A stretch of 56,790 nucleotides of DNA. Source: Effusibacillus pohliae DSM 22757. GTDB taxonomy: Bacteria > Bacillota > Bacilli > Tumebacillales > Effusibacillaceae. The position numbers and the translations under genes are program-made. Location: assembly GCF_000376225.1 (NCBI RefSeq), contig NZ_AQXL01000115.1, positions 1-56,790 of the forward strand, written 5' to 3'. Shown in pieces: positions 8,585 through 17,020 of this stretch. The notes beneath the pieces were generated by a model. The model was not told the origin of the DNA, did not search any database, and was given only the letters and a program-made list of their open reading frames with translations. Positions within the stretch are counted from its first letter, which is position 1, and each line of letters opens with the position of its first letter.

Positions 8585-9428
8585 TCGCATCGCGGATGGT
8601 GCGGGCCACATCGTGCCCTTCCTGCACCGTAATCGTGCCCGGTACTCCCACCCGCACATCGACCAGGATGTAGTGGCCGTGCGCCCGGGCGCGCAGCCGA
8701 TCCAACCGTTTTACATGCGGCACTGCCAAAATCGTCTCGGCGAACGCATCCAGTTTCCCCTGTTCGACCGTCCGCTCCATCAACACTTCCACCGATTCTT
8801 TTCCCGTGTCATAGGCCAATTTGAGAATCAGCAAAGCAACCACAAACCCGGCTACCGGGTCTGCGTAATAGAGCGCAGGCAGCTTCCACCAGGTTCCCGC
8901 CAGCGCAATCCCGATCCCGGTCGTAGCGGCAATCGAAGCGATCACATCCGCCTGGTGATCGACCGCCGTCGCGATCAGGCCGGGGGAATTGAGTTTTTTG
9001 CCCAACCGCATCGTATAGGTATACAAAATTTGTTTCAACAGCCAAGAGAAACCGGCTGCCGCGAACGCAATCCAACTCGGTGCGTGCGGCGGTTCAAACA
9101 ACGCTTCGATCGAGCCGGCCGCGATCTCGATCGCCGCCACCGTCAGAATCCCCGCCACGATGCCGGAAGCGACCACCTCCGCTTTGCCGTGCCCGTACGG
9201 GTGGTCATCGTCCGCTGGCCGATTGGAAACCTTCATCGAAATCAACACGGCTACGGAGGCAAGTACATCGGCCGCCGAGTGGAACCCGTCGGCGATCAGT
9301 GCCTCGCTCAGGAACAGATAGCCGATCGCCAGTTTCAAAACGGTCAACAACACATTGGACACAACAGAGATCCAGGCGGCCATTTTGCTTACCCGTTCCC
9401 GGTGTTCCAAACGGTCCACCTCCCGCAT
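8505..9428 (-). CDS. Cation diffusion facilitator metal exporter
   Basis: A 307-residue CDF family protein, which exports divalent metal (Mn, Zn or Fe) in exchange for protons. It has six expected membrane segments in the first 215 residues, the metal-site motifs ADGFHSAADVLAS in TM2 and DHQADVIAS in TM5, and a cytoplasmic C-terminal domain with HGHYILVDVRVGVPG. I cannot assign the metal. ATG 9428 is used; a TTG six codons later has a better ribosome site (GGGAGG) and may be the true start. The 3' end overlaps a decayed kinase gene on the other strand. Confidence 0.93.
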   Translation of the reverse strand: MREVDRLEHRERVSKMAAWISVVSNVLLTVLKLAIGYLFLSEALIADGFHSAADVLASVAVLISMKVSNRPADDDHPYGHGKAEVVASGIVAGILTVAAIEIAAGSIEALFEPPHAPSWIAFAAAGFSWLLKQILYTYTMRLGKKLNSPGLIATAVDHQADVIASIAATTGIGIALAGTWWKLPALYYADPVAGFVVALLILKLAYDTGKESVEVLMERTVEQGKLDAFAETILAVPHVKRLDRLRARAHGHYILVDVRVGVPGTITVQEGHDVARTIRDAIKREHPDVEEVLVHLNPWYEEAEAER

Positions 9429-9501
9429 TCTTCTCTCATTTTATCCTGGCCCCCTCCCGTCTATCCTGCAGGCGCCGACGCTCGACCCCCACTCTATGAT
9501 T

Positions 9502-9530
9502 TTGTAAGAATCTATGACGGCAGGTATAAA
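9502..9530 (+). promoter_or_regulatory. Promoter upstream of a small ORF
   Basis: TTGTAA (9502-9507), 17 bases, TATAAA (9525-9530). The next downstream gene on this strand is the 38-codon ORF at 9578. Confidence 0.6.
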
Positions 9531-9577
9531 ATGCTAGATTATCGTCCATACTGCTGGTAAACAACCTACGGAGGCTG

Positions 9578-9694
9578 ATGGAAGTGCACACGCTCGAACT
9601 GTTCATCCGCGACGGAGAACTTGATCTGCAAAGCTACATCGAGTTTCTGTTCCTGCTCACCCAACAGCAAACCGAGCCGGCGCTCATCCATTGA
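9578..9694 (+). CDS. Possible 36-38 residue peptide
   Basis: A short frame with ATG 9578 or, better placed relative to GGAGG, GTG 9584, ending at TGA 9692-9694. The peptide is MEVHTLELFIRDGELDLQSY followed by a Phe/Leu-rich helix and a Gln-rich tail. A near-consensus promoter begins about 75 bases upstream. It lies between a metal exporter and a CsoR repressor, both on the opposite strand. I recognise no family, and it could be a leader or a gene fragment. Confidence 0.4.
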   Translation: MEVHTLELFIRDGELDLQSYIEFLFLLTQQQTEPALIH

Positions 9695-9812
9695 ACGCGC
9701 AAAAAACGGCCTGCAGCCGCCACCGCACGGGGTCGGAAAGTTTACACCACATCGTACCCGGCCCTTGCCCTCTCCCTCGTGAACGATTGGAAATCCCTCG
9801 TCGGAGATCCGC

Positions 9813-10085
9813 TTATTTCGTAAAGATGCGGATGACTTCCAGCAGTTCTTCAATGTGCTTCGAGCCGTCCCCTTCTTGAATGGCGTTCGCCACACAGCCC
9901 CGCGTATGGCTGTCGATTAAGCTTAACCCCACTTTGTTGGTCGCCGCTTTGACCGCAGCCAATTGTGCAAGAATGTCCACACAGTAGCGATCCTCTTCAA
10001 TCATTTTTTGAATGCCGCGGATCTGCCCCTCGATTTTTTTCAGCCGCCGCAGCAAATCGTCTTTGTTCGAACGGTAGCCGTGCAT
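9813..10085 (-). CDS. csoR: CsoR/FrmR-family metal-sensing repressor
   Basis: A 90-residue all-helical DUF156 repressor. Cys35, His60 and Cys64 reproduce the 25- and 4-residue spacing of the Cu(I)-binding Cys-His-Cys triad of CsoR, so copper sensing is more likely than persulfide (CstR) or formaldehyde (FrmR) sensing. ATG 10083-10085 follows GGGAGG; a longer frame to 10115 lacks support. No copZ or copA lies next to it in this window; its own promoter carries a G-rich candidate operator. The regulated copper genes, if any, are elsewhere. Confidence 0.9.
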   Translation of the reverse strand: MHGYRSNKDDLLRRLKKIEGQIRGIQKMIEEDRYCVDILAQLAAVKAATNKVGLSLIDSHTRGCVANAIQEGDGSKHIEELLEVIRIFTK

Positions 10086-10124
10086 ATGACGACATCCTCC
10101 CTGCACATGTGCCACAATGTTTTA

Positions 10125-10153
10125 TATATACAATACCCCCCTACTGTAGTCAA
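10125..10153 (-). promoter_or_regulatory. csoR promoter with candidate CsoR operator
   Basis: TTGACT (10148-10153), a 17-base spacer and TATATA (10125-10130). The spacer contains TACAGTAGGGGGGTATTGTA, a G-tract pseudo-palindrome similar in style to known CsoR operators. Position between -35 and -10 suggests autoregulation. Confidence 0.65.
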
Positions 10154-10384
10154 GAAGTTCAGTGTTTTTTGGCCGTCACCGACTGTGAAATGCGCGTGTG
10201 CCTATTGCTGTCCCTCTAAGCAGTTTCCCGATTTTCAAAATGAACTATTCGGGTGCGATATCAACAAAAACTCCACATCGAGATCCGACTTGTTGAGCGA
10301 ATCAAATCTTCCACCTTGATCCACTTGGCATCGCGAGCCATCCGGCCATTCCCATAGGCCGCTGGGCGCGTCACCACCGCTGTC

Positions 10385-11578
10385 TCACGCCGAAGCGGAA
10401 GCGGCGGTGCTGTTGGCTCCGTCCTTCGGCAGCCGACTTCCCAACAGCCAGCCGATAACCGGCAGCACCAGCAGCAGTTCGATCAGTGTGGCGAGGCCGG
10501 CCGATTTGGCGAAATAGCCCATCACCGCAGCACCGATACCGCCCGCGCCGATTGCAAATCCGATCATCAGACCGGACACCATTCCGATTTTGCCCGGCAC
10601 CAGCTCCTGCGCATAGACCACCGTCACTGCAAAACTGCACAAGCTGATAAACCCGACGACAAAAATGTTCAACAGCGCCAGCCCACCTGTCAAATGAGGA
10701 ATCAACAGGATGAACGGAATCGCGCCCACCATCGAAAACAGCAAAATACTGCGTTTGCTAAAACGGTCCGCCAACGGACCGCCGACAAACGTGCCGATGG
10801 CGCCCGCCAGCAGAAACACAAACAGATAGACTTCCGCGGTCGTCGTGTTCATGCCCAATATATTGATGTAATAGAGCGGCAAAAAGCTGGCGATGCCAAT
10901 GTGAATCCAGGAACGGATGCTGACCACGCCGACCAGCAAAGCCAGCGCGCCATACCGGTTGGCGCCGGTTGCAGCCTGACCGGATTTTCGCCGGGTACCC
11001 GTCCAATTTTTATACCAGCGGGCGACAATGGTCAGGGCGGCGGCGCTCAACAAGGCAGGCGGCAGCAGCCAGAACGATCCTTTCAGTCCGAACGGCAGCA
11101 GCAACAGCGAAATCATCAGCGGGCCAAACGCTTGTCCGGCATTGCCTCCCACCTGAAAAATCGACTGCGCCAGACCCTTGCGGGACCCCGCCGCCAGATG
11201 GGCAACCCGCGACGCTTCCGGATGAAAAGTCGCCGACCCAAGCCCGATCAGCACTACCATCAGCAAAACCTCGGCAAAACTGTGGGCGTACGCGATGCCG
11301 GTCAAGCCGAGCCCCGCAAACAGGGCAGCCAGCGGCAATAGCCACGGCACCGGTTTTTTGTCCGTCATGTAGCCGAGTCCCGGCTGCAAGAAGGATGCCG
11401 TAAGATTCGCGACCATCACCACGATCCCCAACTGGGCGTAGTTCAGGCTCATCTCCTGTTGCAGAACCGGCAGCATCGCCGGTACCACCGACGTCAGCAA
11501 ATCCTGCAGAAAATGAGCGGCGCAAATGATCCACAAAATCCGATATTGTGTCTGTGACTCCCGCTTCAAGACATCCAC
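10385..11578 (-). CDS. MFS transporter, fosmidomycin-resistance (Fsr) type
   Basis: A 397-residue major facilitator with 12 predicted membrane helices. The N-terminal ICAAHFLQDLLTSVVPAMLP and PGLGYMTDKKP segments and FHPEASRVA are typical of the Fsr subgroup, whose E. coli member exports fosmidomycin. The substrate here is unknown. GTG 11576-11578 was chosen because GGGGGGAGG lies 7 bases upstream; the ATG pair before it overlaps that site. It lies 39 bases downstream of another MFS gene on the same strand. Confidence 0.88.
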   Translation of the reverse strand: MDVLKRESQTQYRILWIICAAHFLQDLLTSVVPAMLPVLQQEMSLNYAQLGIVVMVANLTASFLQPGLGYMTDKKPVPWLLPLAALFAGLGLTGIAYAHSFAEVLLMVVLIGLGSATFHPEASRVAHLAAGSRKGLAQSIFQVGGNAGQAFGPLMISLLLLPFGLKGSFWLLPPALLSAAALTIVARWYKNWTGTRRKSGQAATGANRYGALALLVGVVSIRSWIHIGIASFLPLYYINILGMNTTTAEVYLFVFLLAGAIGTFVGGPLADRFSKRSILLFSMVGAIPFILLIPHLTGGLALLNIFVVGFISLCSFAVTVVYAQELVPGKIGMVSGLMIGFAIGAGGIGAAVMGYFAKSAGLATLIELLLVLPVIGWLLGSRLPKDGANSTAASASA

Positions 11579-11617
11579 CGGTTTCCCTCCCCCCATCATT
11601 CTCTCTATCGTACCACA

Positions 11618-12850
11618 CTACGCGCCCCTCAGCATATGAATCGATTGCCCCGTGTTCAGCTCGTACCGACGCTGGCCCGCCCAGTAGAATACGGTTGAGA
11701 ACAGCGAGACGAACGCCATCGTCAGAAACAGCGTCGTTCCTCCATACGCCACGAGTAGCATGCCGCCGAGCCACGGTCCGAGAAACTGGCCGACATTGCT
11801 GAAATTTTTCGCGCCAAAATAGGTGCCCCGCATCCCCTCCGGCGCCAGCCGATCGATAAACACACTGCCTGCCGGAAACGTCAAGATCTCCCCGATCGTG
11901 AATATCACCATGGAAAAAATCATCGTGCCCCAGCCGCCCGCCAGCGCAAACCCCACGTCCCCCAGCGCGTAAAAGCAGTTTCCAACCGCAATGCTGGCGA
12001 GCGCCGTCCGCTTTTCGGCCCATTTTGCAAGCGGCATCTGGAAGGCGATGACCGTCAGCGCATTGACGCTCATCATCCAGGCAAACAATGTTACGCCGTC
12101 GACGAAGCTGTGTTCCGCATACTGGGACAGCGTCACGTTCATCTGCGAATATCCGATCGCCGTAAACATCCCACCCAGGATGTACAACCGGAAAGCGCTA
12201 TCATGAACGATCACGTGCAGGGCGGAGCGGAACGTCACATGCTCCTTTTTCTGCCCTTCGATTTGGCGAATGCCAAACCGGTTGAGCAACAGATTCAACA
12301 CGCTCGCATACGACAGGTAAATCAGGCCGGTGATCACAAACGGCAGCCAGCCGGCTGCCAGGCCAAACAACGCCCCCGCCAGCGGGCCCACCGAGACGCC
12401 GATATTGATCGCGGTATAGCGCAGGGAAAAGACGCGAAACCGCCGCTCCGGCTCCGTCAGATCGGCCATCAGCGCCTGTGACACCGGCTCAAAGAACGAC
12501 CGGCAAAGACCGTTCAACATGGCAAGAATCATAAACATCCACGGCTTTGTGGCGAGACCAAACCCGAGAAACACCAGCCCCCACACATACAGGGCGCTCA
12601 TCATCACTTTCCTGCGGCCGAACCGGTCCGACAAGGTACCGCCGACAAATCCGCCGAGCGTGCCGGCGACCGGCCCCAGCCCGATCGTAACGCCGATCAA
12701 CGCCGGGCTCATCTCCACATGGCGCGACAGATAAATCGCCAGAAACGGCATGCTCATCGAGTCGGCCGCCCGCGCCAGCACCGTCCCGCAGATCAGCGAA
12801 TGGACAATCGGATGATACGATTGGAAAAACGACCGAACCCGGTTTATCAT
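11618..12850 (-). CDS. MFS transporter, multidrug-type
   Basis: A 410-residue major facilitator with 12 membrane helices. The loop 2-3 signature GGTLSDRFGRRKVMMS is intact and the ARAADSMSMPFLAIYL start is typical of drug/H+ antiporters. The substrate is unknown. ATG 12848-12850 has GGGAGG upstream. It starts right after the trmO/VOC fusion on the same strand and overlaps the end of that frame by four bases, so it may depend on the same transcript. Confidence 0.88.
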   Translation of the reverse strand: MINRVRSFFQSYHPIVHSLICGTVLARAADSMSMPFLAIYLSRHVEMSPALIGVTIGLGPVAGTLGGFVGGTLSDRFGRRKVMMSALYVWGLVFLGFGLATKPWMFMILAMLNGLCRSFFEPVSQALMADLTEPERRFRVFSLRYTAINIGVSVGPLAGALFGLAAGWLPFVITGLIYLSYASVLNLLLNRFGIRQIEGQKKEHVTFRSALHVIVHDSAFRLYILGGMFTAIGYSQMNVTLSQYAEHSFVDGVTLFAWMMSVNALTVIAFQMPLAKWAEKRTALASIAVGNCFYALGDVGFALAGGWGTMIFSMVIFTIGEILTFPAGSVFIDRLAPEGMRGTYFGAKNFSNVGQFLGPWLGGMLLVAYGGTTLFLTMAFVSLFSTVFYWAGQRRYELNTGQSIHMLRGA

Positions 12851-13479
12851 CGATCACGCCTCCCACTCGATAAATTCCAACCGGTTGCCGAACGGGTCCT
12901 TTGCGTAAAATCGCTTGGCGCCAGGCAAGGAATCGTCATCCTGTACCCGGATCCCGTTCGCCGCCAACCGTTCCCGCAGCCTCTCCAGATCGCGTACGCG
13001 AAAGGCAGGGTGCGCTTTTTTGGCGGGTGAAAAATCCGGTTCCACCCCGATATGCAGCTGTTGCGATCCGCAGCGGAACCAGACGCTGGCACAAACGGCT
13101 TGATGTCCAATACGGGCGTTCCGTCAATCGCATCCAGCCCCTGTACGCGCAGCACATTGCCGTCCACTTCCAGCAGCCGGACGGTGGTGACGCCGATCGG
13201 GTTCGGCCGGTGCTTCGCCCGCTGCGCGAAAATCCCGACTTCCGGCATATCGGATCGACCGCGCGGGCGCCGCACCAGATCGGCCGATGCGTTAAACGCA
13301 GTCTGGTGCATCCAAAACACCACGACCAGATGGAAAAATTGCCCGATGCCCCGCAATCCGCCAGCCAAATGGTGTTCGATGCGGATTTCCGACACCACGC
13401 CTCCCCAATTTTCGTCGATCGGTTCCGATACGGGCGACCTGACAACCCCAATCGGTTGAAACCCGATTTGTCGGTTCAT
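12847..13479 (-). CDS. trmO: TrmO-family tRNA methyltransferase with a foreign C-terminal tail
   Basis: The first about 133 residues are a TrmO/YaeB domain (tRNA m6t6A37 methyltransferase): IGVVRSPVSEP, GIFAQRAKHRPNPIGVT, LDAIDGTPVLDIKPFVPA. After that point the frame runs through the remains of a VOC gene in the wrong frame, giving a 77-residue basic tail (IFHPPKKRTLPFAYAI) unlike any TrmO. Short TrmO proteins end soon after DIKP, so catalysis may survive the fusion. ATG 13477-13479 is 11 bases after AGGAGG. Whether the product is active is uncertain. Confidence 0.8.
   Translation of the reverse strand: MNRQIGFQPIGVVRSPVSEPIDENWGGVVSEIRIEHHLAGGLRGIGQFFHLVVVFWMHQTAFNASADLVRRPRGRSDMPEVGIFAQRAKHRPNPIGVTTVRLLEVDGNVLRVQGLDAIDGTPVLDIKPFVPASGSAADRNSCISGWNRIFHPPKKRTLPFAYAIWRGCGNGWRRTGSGYRMTIPCLAPSDFTQRTRSATGWNLSSGRRDR
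12854..13084 (-). pseudogene. C-terminal remnant of a VOC/glyoxalase-fold protein
   Basis: In a frame different from trmO, 76 codons read VWFRCGSQQLHIGVEPDF through KDPFGNRLEFIEWEA, which is the second half of a glyoxalase/bleomycin-resistance domain with its conserved FGNRLEF end. The first half, about 50-60 residues and the start, is missing. The join to trmO occurs at about 13085-13090, so a deletion fused the two genes out of frame. Confidence 0.75.
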
Positions 13480-13554
13480 GACGTCGAACACCTCCTGACC
13501 TTTACTCTACTCCAACTTTTCACAATTTTGTTATAGAATATCGATAACAAGTTA

Positions 13555-13749
13555 ATGGTCATGCAAAATCTCGGCGTGTCGATGCTTCCGGAACGCGTGG
13601 TGCGGGACGAAACAAAAGCGGGATCACTCGTTGCGCACGACATCGCGCAGGGCAAACTGACCCGCCCGACATTGATCGCCTATCCGAAACACAAGCAGAC
13701 AGACAAAGAACTGTTGCGGTTTGTGAACTGGCTGGTCGAGTCGTACTAG
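13555..13749 (+). pseudogene. C-terminal remnant of a LysR-type regulator
   Basis: A 64-residue frame (MVMQNLGVSMLPERVVRDET, ending RFVNWLVESY) matches the last fifth of a LysR effector-binding domain. The DNA-binding domain and most of the sensor domain are absent. TATAGAAT and the palindrome-like ATCGATAAC lie 15-30 bases upstream, so a promoter region may have been joined to the 3' end by deletion. Its stop overlaps the end of the intact LysR gene on the other strand. Confidence 0.7.
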
Positions 13750-14642
13750 GATCGCCAGGTCTCCGCATGCTTCCGGACAATCCGCAAAAATTCCCACAAT
13801 GCGGGCGACAGCCACTTCGCTTTGTGATAGACGATCTGGGTGGCCACCTGAACGGCCGCTTCGTCCCACGCAAGCAGCGCGATTTTTTGCGCGGCCAGCT
13901 CGGACGACACCGTGATCATCGGCAGCAAGGCGATGCCGATCCCGCACATCACGCAGTTTTTGATCGCCTCGATGTTCCAAAATTCCAGATGGTTGGCCTG
14001 GACGATCCCGTGGCCCAGCAGATATTGTTCGAACTGGGCGCGGTAGCTGCACCCCGGCTCCGTGTATAACAGGGTTTCCGCCGCCAGATCGATCAGCTCG
14101 ATCCGCTTTTTTCCAACCAAATGATGGTCGGGCGGCCCGATCAGGGCCATTCGCTCTCTGACCAAAAGTTCGGAAATCAGATCCGGCGCGTCTGTCTCCG
14201 CATCCAGTGTGAAGGCGAGGTCCAGTTCGCCGTTGCGCACCTGGTTTCTCATTTCCCAGCAGACGCCGGGCTTCAGGATGATTTTCACCTGCGGATACAG
14301 CCGTTTGTATTCCTGCAGCACAGACGGCAAGCGGTACGCGGCCAACGATTCGACGGCGCCGACCGTGATCGTGCCGGCCGGCACTTCACCGGCCTGCAGC
14401 AATTCCTTGACGGCAGCCTGCAGCTTCAACATCTCCTGCGCATACGGCAACAGCCGCCTGCCCGCATCGGTCAGCACCACCTTCTTGCCGAGCCGGTCGA
14501 ACAGCGGCATCCCGAGTTCTTCCTCCAGCGCCCGAATTTGGGCGGTCACGCTGGACTGCGCATAGCCCAACAGCTCCGCCGCCCGCGTAAACCCCTTGGC
14601 TTCCGCCACCACTTTGAACGTGTTCAACTGACGCAGTTCCAC
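13746..14642 (-). CDS. LysR-family transcription regulator
   Basis: A 298-residue LTTR. The N-terminal winged HTH (LRQLNTFKVVAEAKGFTRAAELLGYAQSSVTAQIRALEEELG, visible in parts) is followed by an effector domain starting at PAGTITVGAVESLAAYRLP. It is divergent from the amino acid permease at 14764, the usual arrangement for a regulator and its target. GTG 14640-14642 gives the normal VELRQLNTF start; another GTG lies three codons upstream. The ligand is unknown, but an amino acid or a related metabolite is a reasonable inference from the neighbour. Confidence 0.92.
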   Translation of the reverse strand: MELRQLNTFKVVAEAKGFTRAAELLGYAQSSVTAQIRALEEELGMPLFDRLGKKVVLTDAGRRLLPYAQEMLKLQAAVKELLQAGEVPAGTITVGAVESLAAYRLPSVLQEYKRLYPQVKIILKPGVCWEMRNQVRNGELDLAFTLDAETDAPDLISELLVRERMALIGPPDHHLVGKKRIELIDLAAETLLYTEPGCSYRAQFEQYLLGHGIVQANHLEFWNIEAIKNCVMCGIGIALLPMITVSSELAAQKIALLAWDEAAVQVATQIVYHKAKWLSPALWEFLRIVRKHAETWRS

Positions 14643-14666
14643 CGGCCACACCCCCCCATCATTTTT

Positions 14667-14716
14667 TTCGATGATTTTGATCGAAACGATTCATTTCCAT
14701 GATTATATATCGCCTG
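14667..14716. promoter_or_regulatory. Divergent LysR/permease control region
   Basis: Between the two divergent genes lies ATCGAAACGAT, a dyad with a three-base centre, within TTTGATCGAAACGATTCA. TATATA follows about 20 bases later. LysR sites are commonly T-N11-A dyads in such positions. The assignment is by position and symmetry only. Confidence 0.45.
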
Positions 14717-14763
14717 CTAAGATAAGAACAACATGAATTTACAACAAGAAAGGAGTTTTCGAC

Positions 14764-16023
14764 ATGGAGAATCAAGTCCGAATGAAAGCCACCATCGGCT
14801 TGCCGCAAGCTGTAGCCCTTTACATCGGCGCCGTTCTGGGGTCGGGGGTGCTGCTGGTGCCGGGATTGGCCGCTGAAATCGCAGGCCCCGCCTCGCTCGT
14901 CGCCTGGGGGCTGATGACCCTCCTGATTCTGCCGATGGCCTTGTCGATGGGGCTGCTGTCGGCGAAATTCCCGAATGCGGGCGGCGTGTCGCATTTTGTG
15001 ACAAAAGCGTTCGGGCCACAGGCCGGTACGCTGGTCGGCTGGTTTTTCCTGATGTCCGTTCCGATCGGAGCCCCTGTTGTCGCACTTACCGGAGCGGGGT
15101 ATTTCAGCACTGCCCTGGGGTGGGGAGAAACAAGCCGTGTCCTGATCGCTGTCCTGATGCTTGTGATCGGTGTCGCAACCAATTGGGTTGGGATGAAATT
15201 GGCCGGGCAGGTTCAAGTAGCGGTGGTGGTGTCGATTCTATCCGTACTGATCCTGGCGATCATCGGATCCATCCCCCATATCCAGTCTGCAAACTTCACT
15301 CCTTTTCTCCCCAATGGCTGGATCAGCGTCGGGCAGGCCGCCGCCATCCTGTTCTGGTGTTTTATCGGGTGGGAGGCCGTCTCCCATCTCTCGGAAGAGT
15401 TTGTGGACCCGCAGCGGGAAGCGATCAAAGGCGTCACCATCGCAGCGGCAATCGTTGGCGTTTTCTATTTCCTGACCGCTTTCGCAACGGTGGGAACGCA
15501 TAGCTATGGATCCGTCAGCTCGGAAGCGTCACTCGTGCTGGTCATCGAGAGAATGTTGGGAGCCAGCGGAGCTGTTGTCGCCGGGTTGACCGGGGTGTTC
15601 ATTTGCACCGCCACCATCATTGCTTATGTGGGCGCCGCTTCCCGGCTTGCCTATGCATTGGCGGTCAACGGGGACGCTCCCAAGCCGCTGGCGGCGCTTT
15701 CGAAAACATATCAAACGCCGCTTGGCGGACTCGTATTCTTGACGGTTTGTTTCGGAATCGTGCTCTTGCTTTACGTTACCGGAACCGTCTCCCTGTCCAC
15801 GTTGATCCAGTTTCCCAACGCCACGTTTCTTCTCACCTACCTCGGCGGATGTGCGGCGGGAATCCGGCTCCTGAAGGGCAGTTATTTGGGGGTGGGCATC
15901 AGCTGGCTGTCGTTCCTGCTCACAGCCTGCATCTTCCCGTTCGTCGGTTGGGCGGTGTTGTATCCGGCGGTGATCGTCACCGGCTTATGGACGGCAGGCA
16001 AAATAAATGTAAAATGGAGATGA
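14764..16023 (+). CDS. APC-superfamily amino acid permease, YjeH-like
   Basis: A 419-residue membrane protein with about 12 helices. The helix 1 motif IGAVLGSGVLLVPGLAAEIAG is the conserved substrate/ion site of APC transporters. Overall pattern resembles E. coli YjeH, an exporter of methionine and branched-chain amino acids, but direction and substrate are not provable here. AAAGGAG lies 10 bases before ATG 14764. It is divergent from a LysR gene and 26 bases upstream of an EamA exporter, so a regulated amino acid efflux unit is plausible. Confidence 0.88.
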   Translation: MENQVRMKATIGLPQAVALYIGAVLGSGVLLVPGLAAEIAGPASLVAWGLMTLLILPMALSMGLLSAKFPNAGGVSHFVTKAFGPQAGTLVGWFFLMSVPIGAPVVALTGAGYFSTALGWGETSRVLIAVLMLVIGVATNWVGMKLAGQVQVAVVVSILSVLILAIIGSIPHIQSANFTPFLPNGWISVGQAAAILFWCFIGWEAVSHLSEEFVDPQREAIKGVTIAAAIVGVFYFLTAFATVGTHSYGSVSSEASLVLVIERMLGASGAVVAGLTGVFICTATIIAYVGAASRLAYALAVNGDAPKPLAALSKTYQTPLGGLVFLTVCFGIVLLLYVTGTVSLSTLIQFPNATFLLTYLGGCAAGIRLLKGSYLGVGISWLSFLLTACIFPFVGWAVLYPAVIVTGLWTAGKINVKWR

Positions 16024-16049
16024 CGAGAACGGAAAGGAAGGCAATCCAC

Positions 16050-16961
16050 ATGTCACGTTCGCTCTACTTGTCCTTGGCCGTATTGAGCCTGATCTGGGGA
16101 GGCTCCTTTTTCTTTATCAAAATTCTGCTGCGGAATTTCGATCCCTGGTCGATCGCATTTTTGCGAATTACGTTTGGCCTGCTTGCCGTCGTGTTGGTGA
16201 TCGCACTGAGCCGCCAGCGGATCCGGTTGCAAGGGCTGCCTTGGTTCCCCTTGTTGGTAGTGGGGCTGTTCAACACGGTCATTCCCTGGGGGCTGATCGG
16301 TTTCAGTGAAACCCGCTTAACCAGCAGCATGGCCTCCATTCTGAATGCTACTACACCGCTCTGGTCGACAGTCATCGGCATGCTCTTGTTTCAGGGGAAA
16401 CCCACCCGCAACCACTGGCTGGGCATCGGAATCGGATTTTTCGGATTGCTGGTGCTGCTCGACGTCAATCCCGCCACCATCGTGTCAGTCGATCCGACGG
16501 GCTTGCTTTGCATGCTTGCAGCCGCGATTTTTTACGGCTTCTCATCCCACTATTCGAAGCGTCATTTCAGTGAACTGTCCGTCTATGAAATTTCATTCGG
16601 GACTTTGTTTGCAGGAGCCGTCGCCAGCGGCCTGTTGACATTGCTGTTTGGCGATTTCTCCGTGCAGCCCCTCGTCTCATGGACCAACGGTCTTGCCTTT
16701 TTGGGGTTGGGTGCGTTCGGATCCGGCATCGCGTTTGTCCTGTTTTTCCATCTGGTGCAAAAAGGCAGCCCCGAACTGGCCACGATGGTCACCTACCTGG
16801 TTCCCGGCACTGCCATTGTGTGGGGGGCTCTGCTGCTGAACGAACCGGTCACCTGGAATTTGCTGATCGGGTTGGTTCTCATTCTGTCCGGCGTATATGT
16901 ATCCAACCAGACCGGCTCGATTCTCCCTCGCAAGCATCTGCACAGTTCAAAAGCAAAATAA
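16050..16961 (+). CDS. EamA/DMT-family transporter
   Basis: A 303-residue protein with ten predicted helices in two EamA repeats. The start SLIWGGSFFFIKILLRNFDPW and the second-repeat PELATMVTYLVPGTAIVWGA segment are classic for this family, which mostly exports amino acids and metabolites. ATG 16050-16052 follows GGAAGGC. It lies 26 bases after the APC permease and ends at a bidirectional terminator. Confidence 0.92.
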   Translation: MSRSLYLSLAVLSLIWGGSFFFIKILLRNFDPWSIAFLRITFGLLAVVLVIALSRQRIRLQGLPWFPLLVVGLFNTVIPWGLIGFSETRLTSSMASILNATTPLWSTVIGMLLFQGKPTRNHWLGIGIGFFGLLVLLDVNPATIVSVDPTGLLCMLAAAIFYGFSSHYSKRHFSELSVYEISFGTLFAGAVASGLLTLLFGDFSVQPLVSWTNGLAFLGLGAFGSGIAFVLFFHLVQKGSPELATMVTYLVPGTAIVWGALLLNEPVTWNLLIGLVLILSGVYVSNQTGSILPRKHLHSSKAK

Positions 16962-16964
16962 AGA

Positions 16965-17019
16965 AGGTGCTGGAAGAACCCGGGTATCCAATGCCGCGGT
17001 TCAGCAGCACCTCTTTTTC
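16965..17019. terminator. Bidirectional terminator between EamA and RraA genes
   Basis: AGGTGCTG pairs with CAGCACCT, and AACC with GGTT, in a long hairpin. CTTTTTCTTT follows on the plus strand. It separates two convergent genes. Confidence 0.75.
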
Positions 17020-17020
17020 T

